64,000 nt of DNA from assembly GCF_037975245.1 (NCBI RefSeq), contig NC_092580.1, positions 9,461,001 through 9,525,000 of the forward strand. The letters run 5' to 3'. A model generated the notes under the pieces. That model searched no databases, had not been told where the DNA came from, and worked only from the letters and a program-made list of their open reading frames with translations. Shown here piece after piece: positions 42,401 to 55,984 of the stretch. Both the position numbers and the translations under genes were made by a program. Source of the stretch: Apostichopus japonicus. Lineage: Eukaryota; Echinodermata; Holothuroidea; Aspidochirotida; Stichopodidae. The first letter of the stretch is position 1, and each line of letters starts with the position of its first letter.

Positions 42401-44129
42401 GAATGTGCGGTACCGATAAATCGAATGTGCGAGAACGATTAATCGAATGTGCGGTACCGATACATCGATTGTGCGGTACCGATAAATCGATTGTGCGGTA
42501 CCGATCAATCGAAAGTGCGGTACCGATATATCGAACGTGCGATAGAGATTAATCGAATCTGCGGTACCGATAAATCGAATGTGCGATACCGATAAATCGA
42601 ATGTGCGAAACAGATTGCTCGAATTTACGATACCGATCAATCGAAGGTGCGGTACCGATAAATCGAAAGTGCGGTACCGATAAATCGAAAGTGCGATACC
42701 AATAAATCGAATATGCGATACCGATAAATCGAGTATGCGGTTCCGATAAATCGATTGCGCGGTACCGATCAATCGAATGTGCGGTACCGATAAATCGAAT
42801 GTGCGGTATTGATAAATCGATTGTGCGGTACCGATAAATCGATTGCGCGGTACCGATCAATCGAATGTGCGGTACCGATCAATCGAATGTGCGGTACCGA
42901 TAAATCGAACGTGTGATACCGATTAATTGAATGTGCGGTACCGATAAATCGAATGTGCGGTACCGATAAATCGAATGTGCGGTACCGATAAATCGATTGT
43001 GCGGTACCGATAAGTCAAATGTGCGAGACCGATTAATCGATGTTGCGGTACCGATAAATCGATTGTGCGGTACCGATCAATCAAAAGTGCGGTACCGATA
43101 AATCGAAGGTGCGATACCGATAAATCGAATGTGCGATAACCATAAATCGAATGTGCGATACCGATAAATCGAATGTGCGGTACCGATAAATCGATTGTGC
43201 AGTACCGATAAATCGAATGTGCGAGACCGATTAATCGAATGTGCGGTACCGATAAATCGAACGTGTGATACCGATTAATCGAATGTGCGGTACCGATAAA
43301 TCGAATGTGCGGTACCGATAAATCGAATGTGCGGTATTGATAAATCGATTGTGCGGTACCGATAAATCGAAAGTGCGGTACGATAAATCGAACGTGCGGT
43401 ACCGATAAATCGAACGTGCGGTACCGATAAATCGAACGTGCGATACCGATAAATCAAGTCTACGGTACCGATTAATCGAATGTGTGATACCGATTAATCG
43501 AATGTGCGGTACCGATAAATCGAATGTGCGGTACCGATCAATAGAAAGTGCGGTACCGATATATCGAACGTGCGATAGAGATTAATCGAATCTGCGGTAC
43601 CGATAAATCGAATGTGCGATACCGATAAATCGAATGTGCGATACCGATTGCTCGAATTTACGATACCGATAAATCGAATGTGCGGTACCGATAAATCGAA
43701 AGTGCGGTACCGATAAATCGATTGTGCGGTACCAATAAATCGAATATGCGATACCGATAAATCGAGTATGCGGTACCGATATATCGATTGCGCGGTACCG
43801 ATCAATCGAATTTGCGGTACCGATAAATCGAATGTGCGGTATTGATAAATCGATTGTGCGGTACCGATAAATCGAACGTGTGATACCGATTAATTGAATG
43901 TGCGGTACCGATAAATCGAATGTGCGGTACCGATAAATCGAACGTGTGATACCGATTAATTGAATGTGCGGTAAGGATAAATCGAATGTGCGGTACCGAT
44001 AAATCGAATATGCGGTACCGATAAATCGATTGTGCGGTACCGATAAGTCAAATGTGCGAGACCGATTTATCGATGTTGCGGTACCGATAAATCGATTGTG
44101 CGGTACCGATCAATCAAAAGTGCGGTACC
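42401..44129. repeat. Satellite units related to 22.9-25.1 kb
   Basis: Contains the GCGAAACAG marker at 42,605 and a stretch at about 43,275-43,460 that matches 24,849-25,031 at an offset of 18,426 bp. That stretch includes the rare AAGTCTACGG unit. It separates the two copies of the 3.4-kb offset HOR. No gene is seen. Confidence 0.85.
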
Positions 44130-45984
44130 GATAAATCGAACGTGCGATACCGATGAATCGAATGTGCGATTACAATAAATCGAATGTGCAATACCGATAA
44201 ATCGAATGTGCGGTACCGATAAATCGATTGTGCGGTACCGATAAATAGAAAGTGCGGTACGATAAATCGAACGTGCGGTACCGATCAATCAAAAGTGCGG
44301 TACCGATAAATCGAACGTGCGATACCGATAAATCGAATGTGCGATAACAATAAATCGAATATGCGATACCGATAAATCGAATGTGCGGTACCGATAAATC
44401 GATTGTGCGGTACCGATAAATCGAATGTGCGAGACCGATTAATCGAATGTGCGGTACCGATAAATCGAACGTGCCGTACCGATAAATCGAACGTGCGGTA
44501 CCGATAAATCGAATGTGCGATACCGATAAATCGAATATGCGATACCGATAAATCGAATATGCGGTACCGATAAATCGATTGTGCGGTACCGATAAGTCAA
44601 ATGTGCGAGACCGATTAATCGAATGTGCGGTACCGATAAATCGATTGTGCGGTACCGATAAATCGATTGTGCGGTACCGATAAATCGAACGTGCGATACC
44701 GATAAATCGAATGTGCGGTACCGATAAATCGAATGTGCGGTACCGATTAATGGAATGTGTTGTACCGATAAATCGAATGTGCGGTACCGATAAATGGAAT
44801 GTGCGATAACAATAAATCGAATGTGTGGTACCGATAAATCGATTGTGGGGTACCGATAAATCGAATGTGCGGTACCGATCAATCGAAAGTGTGGTACCGA
44901 TATATCGAACGTGCGATAGAGATTAATCGAATCTGCGGTACCGATAAATCGAATGTGCGATACCGATAAATCGAATGTGCGATACCGATAAATCGAATTT
45001 ACGATACCGATCAATCGAATGTGCGGTACCGATAAATCGTAAGTGCGGTACCGATAAATCGAAAGTGCGATACCAATGAATCGAATATGCGATACCGACA
45101 AATCGAGTATGCGGTACCGATAAATCGATTGCTCGGTACCGATCAATCGAATGTGCGGTTCCGATAAATCGAATGTGCGGTATTGATAATTCGATTGTGC
45201 GGTACCGATAAATCCATTGCGCGGTACCGATCAATCGAATGTGCGGTACCGATCAATCGAATGTGCGGTACCGATAAATCGAACGTGTGATACCGATTAA
45301 TTGAATGTGCGGTACCGATAAATCGAATGTGCGGTACCGATAAATCGAAAATGCGGTACCGAGAAATCGATTGTGCGGTACCGATAAGTCAAATGTGCGA
45401 GACCGATTAATCGATGTTGCGGTACCGATAAATCGATTGTGCGGTACCGATCAATCAAAAGTGCGGTACCGATAAATCGAACGTGCGATACCGATAAATC
45501 GAATGTGCGATAACAATAAATCGAATGTGCGATACCGATAAATCGAATGTGCGGTACCGATAAATCGATTGTGCGGTACCGATAAATCGAATGTGCGAGA
45601 CCGATTAATCGAATGTGCGGTACCGATAAATCGAACGTGTGATACCGATTAATCGAATGTGCGGTACCGATAAATCGAATGTGCGGTACCGATAAATCGA
45701 ATGTGCAAAACCAATAAATCGAATATGCGATACCGATAAATCGAATATGCGGTACCGATAAATCGATATTGCGGTACCGATATGTCAAATGTGCGAGACC
45801 GATTAATCGATATTGCGGTACCGATAAATCGATTGTGCGGTACCGATCAATCCAAAGTGCGGTACCGATAAATCGAACGTGCGATACCGATAAATCGAAT
45901 GTGCGGTACCGATAAATCGATTGTGCGGTTCCGATAAATCGATTGTGCGGTACCGATAAATCGATTGTGCGGTACCGATCAATC
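44130..45984. repeat. 3.4-kb offset HOR, copy 2
   Basis: Counterpart of 40,701-42,400, and the longer version because it retains the seven units missing there (about 45,300-45,455). Its part from about 45,100 to 45,300 also matches 21,380-21,580, with the unusual ATAATTCGATTG and AAATCCATTGCGC units. The underlying segment is thus used at least three times across 24 kb. Confidence 0.9.
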
Positions 45985-48900
45985 AAAAGTGCGGTACCGA
46001 TCAATCAAAATTGCGGTACCGATAAATCGAACGTGCGATACCGATAAATCGAACGTGCGATACCGATAAATCGAATGTGCGGTACCAATAAATCGATTGT
46101 GCGGTTCCGATAAATCGATTGTGCGGTACCGATAAATCGAACGTGCGATACCGATAAATCAAATCTGCGGTACCGATTAATCGAACGTGTGATACCGATT
46201 AATGGAATGTGCGGTACCGATAAATCGATTGTGCGGTACCGATAAATGGAATGTGCGATAACAATAAATCGAATGTGCGGTACCGATAAATCGATTGTGC
46301 GGTACCGATAAATCGAATGTGCGAGAACGATTAATCGAATGTGCGGTACCGATCAATCGAATGTGCGGTACCGATAAATCGAACGTGTGATACCGATCAA
46401 TCAAAAGTGCGGTACCGATAAATCGAACGTGCGATACCGATTGCGCGGTACCGATAAATCGAATGTGCGGTACCGATAAATCGATTGTGCGGTACCGATA
46501 AGTCAAATGTGCGAGACCGATTAATCGATGTTGCGGTACCGATAAATCGATTGTGCGGTACCGATCAATCAAAAGTGCGGTACCGATATATCGAACGTGC
46601 GATACCGATAAATCGAATGTGCGGTACCGATCAATCAAAAGTGCGGTACCGATAAATCAAACGTGCGATACCGATAAATCGAATGTGCGGTACCGATAAA
46701 TCGAATGTGCGATACCGATAAATCGAATGTGCGATACCGATAAATCGATTGTGCGGTACCGATAAATAGAACGTGCGATACCGATAAATCGAACGTGCGA
46801 TACCGATAAATCAAATCTGCGGTACCGATTAATCGAACGTGCGGTACCGATAAATCGAATGTGCGGTACCGATAAATCGAATGTGCGGTACCGATAAATC
46901 GAACGTGCGATACCGATAAATCGAATGTGCGATACCGATAAATCGATTGTGCGGTACCGATAAATCGAATGTGCGATACCGATAAATCAAATCTGCGGTA
47001 CCGATTACTCGAACGTGTGATACCGATTAATCGAATGTGCGGTACCGATAAATCGAATGTGCGGTACCGATAAATCGAACGTGCGATACCGATAAATCGA
47101 ACGTGCGGTACCGATAAATCGAATGTGCGGTACCGATAAATCGAACGTGCGATACCGATAAATCGAATGTGCGATACCGATAAATCGAATGTGCGGTACC
47201 TATAAATCGAACGTGCGATAACAATAAATCGAATATGCGGTACCGATAAATCGATTGTGCGGTACCGATAAATCGAATGTGCGGTACCGATAAATCGATT
47301 GTGCGGTACCGATAAATCGATTGTGCGTTACCGATCAATCAAAAGTGCGGTACCGATAAATCGAACGTGCGATACCGATAAATCGAATGTGCGATAACAA
47401 TAAATCGAATGTGCGCTACCGATGAATCGAATGTGCGGTACCGATAAATCGATTGTGCGGTACCGATAAATCGAATGTGCGAGACCGATTAATCGAATGT
47501 GCGGTACCGATAAATCGAAAGTGCGGTACCGATAAATCGAAAGTGCGATACCAATAAATCGAATGTGCGATACCGATAAATCGAGTATGCGGTACCGATA
47601 AATCTATTGCGCGGTACCGATCAATCGAATGTGCGGTACCGATAAATCGAAAGTGCGATATTGATAAATCGATTGTGCGGTACCGATAAATCGATTGCGC
47701 GGTACCGATCAATCGAATGTGCGATACCGATTAATCGAACGAGCGGTACCGATAAATCGATTGTGCGGTACCGATAAATCGAACGTGCGGTACCGATAAA
47801 TCGAATGTGCGGTACCGATAAATCGAATGTGCGGTATTGATAAATCGATTGTGCGGTACCGTTAAATCGAAAGTGCGGTACGATAAATCGAACGTGCGGT
47901 ACCGATAAATCGAACGAGCGGTACCGATAAATCGATTGTGCGGTACCGATAAATCGAACGTGCGATACCGATAAATCAAGTCTGCAGTACCGATTAATCG
48001 AACGTGTGATACCGATTAATCGATTGTGCGGTACCGATAAATCGAATGTGCGGTACCGATAAATCGAATGTGCGATAACAATAAATCGAATGTGCGGTAC
48101 CGATAAATCGATTGTGCGGTACCTATAAATCGAATGTGCGAGACCGATTAATCGAATGTGCGTACCGATAAAACGATTGTGCGGTACCGATCAATCGAAA
48201 GTGCGATACCGATTAATCGAATCTGCGGTACCGATAAATCGAAAGTGCGATACCGATTAATCGAATGTGCGATATCGATATATCAAATGTGCGGTACCGA
48301 TAAATCGAATGTGCGGTACCGATAAATCGAATGTGCGGTACCGATAAATCAATTGTGCGGTACCGATAAATCGATTGTGCGGTACCGATAAATCGAATGT
48401 GCGATACCGATTAATCGAATCTGCGGTACCGATAAATCGACCGTGCGATACCGATTAATCGATTGTGCGATATCGATATATCAAATGTGCGGTACCGATA
48501 AATCGAATGTGCGGTACCGATAAATCGAATGTGCGGTACCGATAAATCGATTGTGCGGTACCGATAAATCGATTGTGCGGTACCGATAAATCGAACGTGC
48601 GATACCGATAAATCGAATGTGCGGTACCGATAAATCGATTGTGCGGTACCGATAAATCGATTGTGCGATTACAATAAATGGAATGTGCGATACCGATAAA
48701 TCAAATCTGCGGTACCGATTAATCGAACGTGTGATACCGATTAACAGAATGTGCTGTACCGATAAATCGAATGTGCGGTACCGATAAATGGAATGTGCGA
48801 TACCGATAAATCGAATGTGCGGTATTGATTAATCGATTGTGCGTTACCGATAAATCGAAAGTGCGGTACGATAAATCGAACGTGCGGTACCGATAAATCG

Positions 48901-49880
48901 AACGTGCGGTACCGATTAATCGAATGTGCGGTACAGATACATCGAATGTGCGGTACCGATAAATCGAATGTGCGATAACAATAAATCGAATGTGCGGTAC
49001 CGATAAATCGATTGTGCGGTACCGATCAATCGAATGTGCGAGACCGATTAATCGAATGTGCGGTACCGATAAATCGAACGTGTGATACCGATTAATAGAA
49101 TTTGCTGTACCGATAAATCGAATGTGCGGTACCGATAAATGGAATGTGCGATACCGATCAATCGAATGTGCGCTATTGATTAATCGATTGTGCGGTACCG
49201 ATAAATCGAAAGTGCGGTACGATAAATCGAACGTGCGGTACCGATAAATCGAACGTGCGGTACCGATTAATCGAATGTGCGGTACCGTGAAATCGAATGT
49301 GCGGTACCGATAAATCGAATGTGCGGTACCGATAAATCGATTGTGCGGTACCGATCAATCGAATGTGCGGTACCGATAAATCGAATGTGCGGTATTGATA
49401 AATCGATTGTGCGGTACCGATAAATCGATTGCGCGGTACCGATCAATCGAATGTGCGGTACCGATAAATCGAATGTGCGATACCGATTAATCGATATTGC
49501 GGTACCGATAAATCGAAAGTGCGATACCGATTAATCGAATGTGCGATATCGATAGATCAAATGTGCGGTACCGATAAATCGAATGTGCGGTACCGATAAA
49601 TCGATTGTGCGGTACCGATAAATCGATTGCGCGGTACCGATCAATCGAATATGCGGTACCGATAAATCGATTGTGCGGTACCGATAAGTCAAATGTGCGA
49701 GACCGATTAATCGATGTTGCGGTACCGATAAATCGAATGTGCGCTACCGATCAATCAAAAGTGCGGTACCGATAAATCGAACGTGCGATACCGATAAATC
49801 GAACGTGCGGTACCGATAAATCGAACGTGCGATACCGATTATTCGAATGTGCGGTACCGTGAAATCGAATGTGCGGTACC
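45985..49880. repeat. Mosaic satellite region
   Basis: Shuffled units with some recurring pieces. About 47,731-47,979 follows the unit order of 51,973-52,221 and 53,862-54,110. The ATTAACAGAATGTGCTG unit at about 48,738 recurs near 53,225, 55,112 and 58,561. A shortened 14-bp unit lies at 46,431-46,444. About 46,680-47,340 is unusually uniform, being mostly simple alternation of GGTACC and GATACC units. No gene, RNA or mobile element is seen. Confidence 0.86.
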
Positions 49881-51479
49881 GATAAATCGAATGTGCGGTA
49901 CCGATCAATCGATTGTGCGGTACCGATCAATCGAATGTGCGGTACCGATAAATCGAATGTGCGGTATTGATAAATCGATTGTGCGGTACCGATAAATCGA
50001 ATGTGCGATACCGATTAATCGATATTGCGGTACCGATAAATCGAAAGTGCGATACCGATTAATCGAATGTGCGATATCGATAGATCAAATGTGCGGTACC
50101 GATATATCGAATGTGCGGTACCGATAAATCGAATGTGCGATACCGATAAATCGATTGTGCGATACCGATAAATCGATTGTGCGGTACCGATAAATCGAAT
50201 GTGCGATACCGATAAATCGAATTTGCGGTACCGATTAATCGAACGTGCGGTACCGATTAATCGAATGTGCGGTACCGATAAATCGAATGTGCGGTACCGA
50301 TAAATCGAACGTGCGATACCGATTAATCGAATGTGCGATACCGATAAATCGATTGTGCGGTACCGATAAATCGAATGTGCGATACCGATAATTCAAATCT
50401 GCGGTACCGATTACTCGAACGTGTGATACCGATTAATCGAATGTGCGGTACCGATAAATCGAATGTGCGGTACCGATAAATCGAACGTGCGATACCGATA
50501 AATCGAATGTGCGGTACCGATAAATCGAATGTGCGGTACCGATAAATCGAACGTGCGATACCGATAAATCGAATGTGCGATACCGATAAATCGAATGTGC
50601 GGTACCTAAAAATCGAACGTGCGATAACAATAAATCGAATATGCGGTACCGATAAATCGAATGGGCGGTACCGATAAATCGAACGTGCGATACCGATAAA
50701 TCGAATGTGCGGTACCTATAAATCGAACGTGCGATAACAATAAATCGAATATGCGGTACCGATAAATCGATTGTGCGGTACCGATAAATCGAATGTGCGA
50801 TACCGATAAATCGAATGTGCGATACCGATTGCTCGAATTTACGATACCGATCAATCGAATTTGCGGTACCGATAAATCGAATGTGCGGTATTGATAAATC
50901 GATTGTGCGGTACCGATAAATCGAATGTGCGATACCGATTAATCGAATGTGCGATATCGATAGATCAAATGTGCGGTACCGATAAATCGAATGTGCGGTA
51001 CCGATAAATCGAATGTGCGATACCGATAAATCGAATGTGCGATACCGATAAATCGATTGTGCGGTACCGATAAATCGAATGTGCGATACCGATAAATCGA
51101 ATTTGCGGTACCGATTAATCGAACGTGCGGTACCGATTAATCGAATGTGCGGTACCGATAAATCGAATGTGCGGTACCGATAAATCGAACGTGCGATAAC
51201 GATAAATCGAATGTGCGATACCGATAAATCGATTGTGCGGTACCGATAAATCGAATGTGCGATACCGATAATTCAAATCTGCGGTACCGATTACTCGAAC
51301 GTGCGATACCGATTAATCGAATGTGCGGTACCGATAAATCGAATGTGCGGTACCGATAAATCGAACGTGCGATACCGATAAATCGAACGTGCGGTACCGA
51401 TAAATCAAAAGTGCGGTACCGATAAATCGAAAGTGCGATACCGATTAATCGAATGTGCGATATCGATAGATCAAATGTG
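49881..51479. repeat. 880-bp HOR (40 units)
   Basis: A unit with ATTCAAATCTGCGG occurs at 50,391 and 51,271, exactly 880 bp (40 units) apart. The surrounding order (GATAGATCAAATG, then GAATTTGCGG, then ATTACTCGAACG) is parallel in both. The second copy is interrupted near 51,390, where units typical of the following 1,889-bp HOR begin. Confidence 0.85.
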
Positions 51480-53335
51480 CGGTACCGATAAATCGAATGT
51501 GCGGTACCGATAAATCGATTGTGCGGTACCGATAAATCGATTGCGCGATACCGATCAATCGAATATGCGGTACCGATAAATCGATTGTGCGGTACCGATA
51601 AGTCAAATGTGCGAGACCGATTAATCGATGTTGCGGTACCGATAAATCGAATGTGCGCTACCGATCAATCAAAAGTGCGGTACCGATAAATCGAATGTGC
51701 GATACCGATTGCTCGAATTTACGATACCGATCAATCGAATGTGCGGTACCGATAAATCGAAAGTGCGGTACCGATAAATCGAAAGTGCGATACCAATAAA
51801 TCGAATATGCGATACCGATAAATAGAGTATGCGGTACCGATAAATCGATTGCGCGGTACCGATCAATCGAATGTGCGGTACCGATAAATCGAATGTGCGA
51901 TATTGATAAATCGATTGTGCGGTACCGATAAATCGATTGCGCGGTACCGATCAATCGAATGTGCGATACCGATTAATCGAATGTGCGATATCGATATATC
52001 AAATGTGCGGTACCGATAAATCGAATGTGCGGTACCGATAAATCGAATGTGCGGTACCGATAAATCGAATGTGCGGTATTGATAAATCGATTGTGCGGTA
52101 CCGTTAAATCGAAAGTGCGGTACGATAAATCGAACGTGCGGTACCGATAAATCGAACGAGCGGTACCGATAAATCGATTGTGCGGTACCGATAAATCGAA
52201 CGTGCGATACCGATAAATCAAGTCTGCAGTACCGATTAATCGAACGTGTGATACCGATTAATCGAATGTGCGGTACCGATAAATCGAATGTGCGGTACCG
52301 ATAAATCGAATGTGCGATAACAATAAATCGAATGTGCGGTACCGTTAAATCGAAAGTGCGGTACGATAAATCGAACGTGCGGTACCGATAAATCGAACGA
52401 GCGGTACCGATTAATCGAATGTGCGTACCGATAAATCGATTGTGCGGTACCGATCAATCGAAAGTGCGGTACCGATATATCGAACGTGCGATACCGATTA
52501 ATCGAATCTGCGGTACCGATAAATCGAATGTGCGATACCGATAAATCGAATGTGCGATATCGATATATCAAATGTGCGGTACCGATAAATCGAATGTGCG
52601 GTACCGATAAATCGAATGTGCGGTACCGATAAATCGATTGTGCGGTACCGATAAATCGATTGTGCGATACCGATTAATCGAATGTGCGATATCGATATAT
52701 CAAATGTGCGGTACCGATAAATCGAATGTGCGGTACCGATAAATCGATTGTGCGGTACCGATAAATCGATTGTGCGATTACAATAAATGGAATGTGCGAT
52801 ACCGATAAATCAAATCTGCGGTACCGATTAATCGAACGTGTGATACCGATTAATCGAATGTGCGGTACCGATAAATCGAGTATGCGGTACCGATAAATCG
52901 ATTGTGCGGTACCGATCAATCGAATGTGCGGTACCGATAAATCGAATGTGCGGTATTGATAAATCGATTGTGCGGTACCGATAAATCGATTGCGCTGTAC
53001 CGATCAATCGAATGTGCGGAACCGATAAATCGAATGTGCGGTACCGATAAATCGAACGTGTGATACCGATTAATTGAATGTGCGGTACCGATAAATCGAA
53101 TGTGCGGTACCGATAAATCGAATATGCGGTACCGATAAATCGATTGTGCGGTACCGATAAATCGAATGTGCGAGACCGATTAATCGAATGTGCGGTACCG
53201 ATAAATCGAATGTGTGATACCGATTAACAGAATGTGCTGTACCGATAAATCGAATGTGCGGTACCGTTAAATGGAATGTGCGATACCGATAAATGGAATG
53301 TGCGGTATTGATTAATCGATTGTGCGGTACCGATC
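51480..53335. repeat. 1,889-bp HOR, copy 1
   Basis: Aligns with 53,370-55,224 at a constant offset of 1,889 bp (86 units minus 3 bp). An anchor is TGCGCGATACCGATCAATCG at 51,542 and 53,431. Differences are sparse, for example CATATTCGATTT-type changes near 52,520 versus 54,410 (GAATGTGCG versus GAAAGTGCG). Copy 1 ends in GATCAATCG where copy 2 ends in GATAAATCG. Confidence 0.92.
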
Positions 53336-55224
53336 AATCGAATGTGCGGTACCGATAAATCGAATGTGCGGTATTTATAAATCGAATGTGCGGTACCGAT
53401 AAATCGATTGTGCGGTACCGATAAATCGATTGCGCGATACCGATCAATCGAATATGCGGTACCGATAAATCGATTGTGCGGTACCGATAAGTCAAATGTG
53501 CGAGACCGATTAATCGATGTTGCGGTACCGATAAATCGAATGTGCGCTACCGATCAATCAAAAGTGCGGTACCGATAAATCGAATGTGCGATACCGATTG
53601 CTCGAATTTACGATACCGATCAATCGAATGTGCGGTACCGATAAATCGAAAGTGCGGTACCGATAAATCGAAAGTGCGATACCAATAAATCGAATATGCG
53701 ATACCGATAAATAGAGTATGCGGTACCGATAAATCGATTGCGCGGTACCGATCAATCGAATGTGCGGTACCGATAAATCGAATGTGCGATATTGATAAAT
53801 CGATTGTGCGGTACCGATAAATCGATTGCGCGGTACCGATCAATCGAATGTGCGATACCGATTAATCGAATGTGCGATATCGATATATCAAATGTGCGGT
53901 ACCGATAAATCGAATGTGCGGTACCGATAAATCGAATGTGCGGTACCGATAAATCGAATGTGCGGTATTGATAAATCGATTGTGCGGTACCGTTAAATCG
54001 AAAGTGCGGTACGATAAATCGAACGTGCGGTACCGATAAATCGAACGAGCGGTACCGATAAATCGATTGTGCGGTACCGATAAATCGAACGTGCGATACC
54101 GATAAATCAAGTCTGCAGTACCGATTAATCGAACGTGTGATACCGATTAATCGAATGTGCGGTACCGATAAATCGAATGTGCGGTACCGATAAATCGAAT
54201 GTGCGATAACAATAAATCGAATGTGCGGTACCGTTAAATCGAAAGTGCGGTACGATAAATCGAACGTGCGGTACCGATAAATCGAACGAGCGGTACCGAT
54301 TAATCGAATGTGCGTACCGATAAATCGATTGTGCGGTACCGATCAATCGAAAGTGCGGTACCGATATATCGAACGTGCGATACCGATTAATCGAATCTGC
54401 GGTACCGATAAATCGAAAGTGCGATACCGATAAATCGAATGTGCGATATCGATATATCAAATGTGCGGTACCGATAAATCGAATGTGCGGTACCGATAAA
54501 TCGAATGTGCGGTACCGATAAATCGATTGTGCGGTACCGATAAATCGATTGTGCGATACCGATTAATCGAATGTGCGATATCGATATATCAAATGTGCGG
54601 TACCGATAAATCGAATGTGCGGTACCGATAAATCGATTGTGCGGTACCGATAAATCGATTGTGCGATTACAATAAATGGAATGTGCGATACCGATAAATC
54701 AAATCTGCGGTACCGATTAATCGAACGTGTGATACCGATTAATCGAATGTGCGGTACCGATAAATCGAGTATGCGGTACCGATAAATCGATTGTGCGGTA
54801 CCGATCAATCGAATGTGCGGTACCGATAAATCGAAAATGCGGTATTGATAAATCGATTGTGCGGTACCGATAAATCGATTGCGCTGTACCGATCAATCGA
54901 ATGTGCGGAACCGATAAATCGAATGTGCGGTACCGATAAATCGAACGTGTGATACCGATTAATTGAATGTGCGGTACCGATAAATCGAATGTGCGGTACC
55001 GATAAATCGAATATGCGGTACCGATAAATCGATTGTGCGGTACCGATAAATCGAATGTGCGAGACCGATTAATCGAATGTGCGGTACCGATAAATCGAAT
55101 GTGTGATACCGATTAACAGAATGTGCTGTACCGATAAATCGAATGTGCGGTACCGATAAATGGAATGTGCGATACCGATAAATGGAATGTGCGGTATTGA
55201 TTAATCGATTGTGCGGTACCGATA
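53336..55224. repeat. 1,889-bp HOR, copy 2
   Basis: Second tandem copy of 51,480-53,335, joined by one or two units that include a GGTATTTATAAATCG variant near 53,371. Its last part (about 55,080 onward) is also the start of the next HOR level, since it recurs from about 58,530. Confidence 0.92.
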
Positions 55225-55984
55225 AATCGAATGTGCGATAACAATAAATCGAATGTGCGGTACCGATAAATCGATTGTGCGGTACCGATCAATCGAATGT
55301 GCGGTACCGATAAATCGAATGTGCGGTATTGATAAATCGATTGTGCGGTACCGATAAATCGATTGCGCGGTACCGATCAATCGAATGTGCCGTACCGATA
55401 AATCGAATGTGCGATACCGATTAATCGATATTGCGGTACCGATAAATCGAATGTGCGATACCGATTAATCGAATGTGCGATATCGATATATCAAATGTGC
55501 GGTACCGATAAATCGAAGGTGCGGTACCGATAAATCGAATGTGCGGTACCGATAAATCGAATGTGCGATACCAATAAATGGAATGTGTGATACCGATAAA
55601 TCGATTGTGCGGTACCGATAAATCGATTGTGCGGTACCGATAAATCGAATGTGCGAGACCGATTAATCGAATGTGCGGTACCGATAAATGGAATGTGCGA
55701 TTACAATAAATTGAATGTGCGATACCGATAAATGGAATGTGCGATACCGATAAATCGAATGTGCGGTATTGATAAATCGATTGTGCGGTACCGATAAATC
55801 GAAAGTGCGGTACGATAAATCGAACGTGCGATACCGATAAATCGAACGAGCGGTACCGATAAATCGATTGTGCGGTACCGATAAATCGAACGTGCGATAC
55901 CGATAAATCAAATCTGCGGTACCGATTAATCGAACGTGTGATACCGATTAATCGAATGTGCGGTACCGATAAATCGAATGTGCG
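55225..55984. repeat. Satellite units before the subfamily change
   Basis: Units of the common type. About 55,091-55,600 recurs at about 58,540-59,190. The offset is 3,449 bp, then 3,581 bp after a 132-bp (6-unit) local duplication in the later copy at 58,928/59,060. About 55,610-55,850 (241 bp, 11 units) is missing from the later copy. From 55,851 the offset is 3,340 bp. No gene is seen. Confidence 0.87.
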
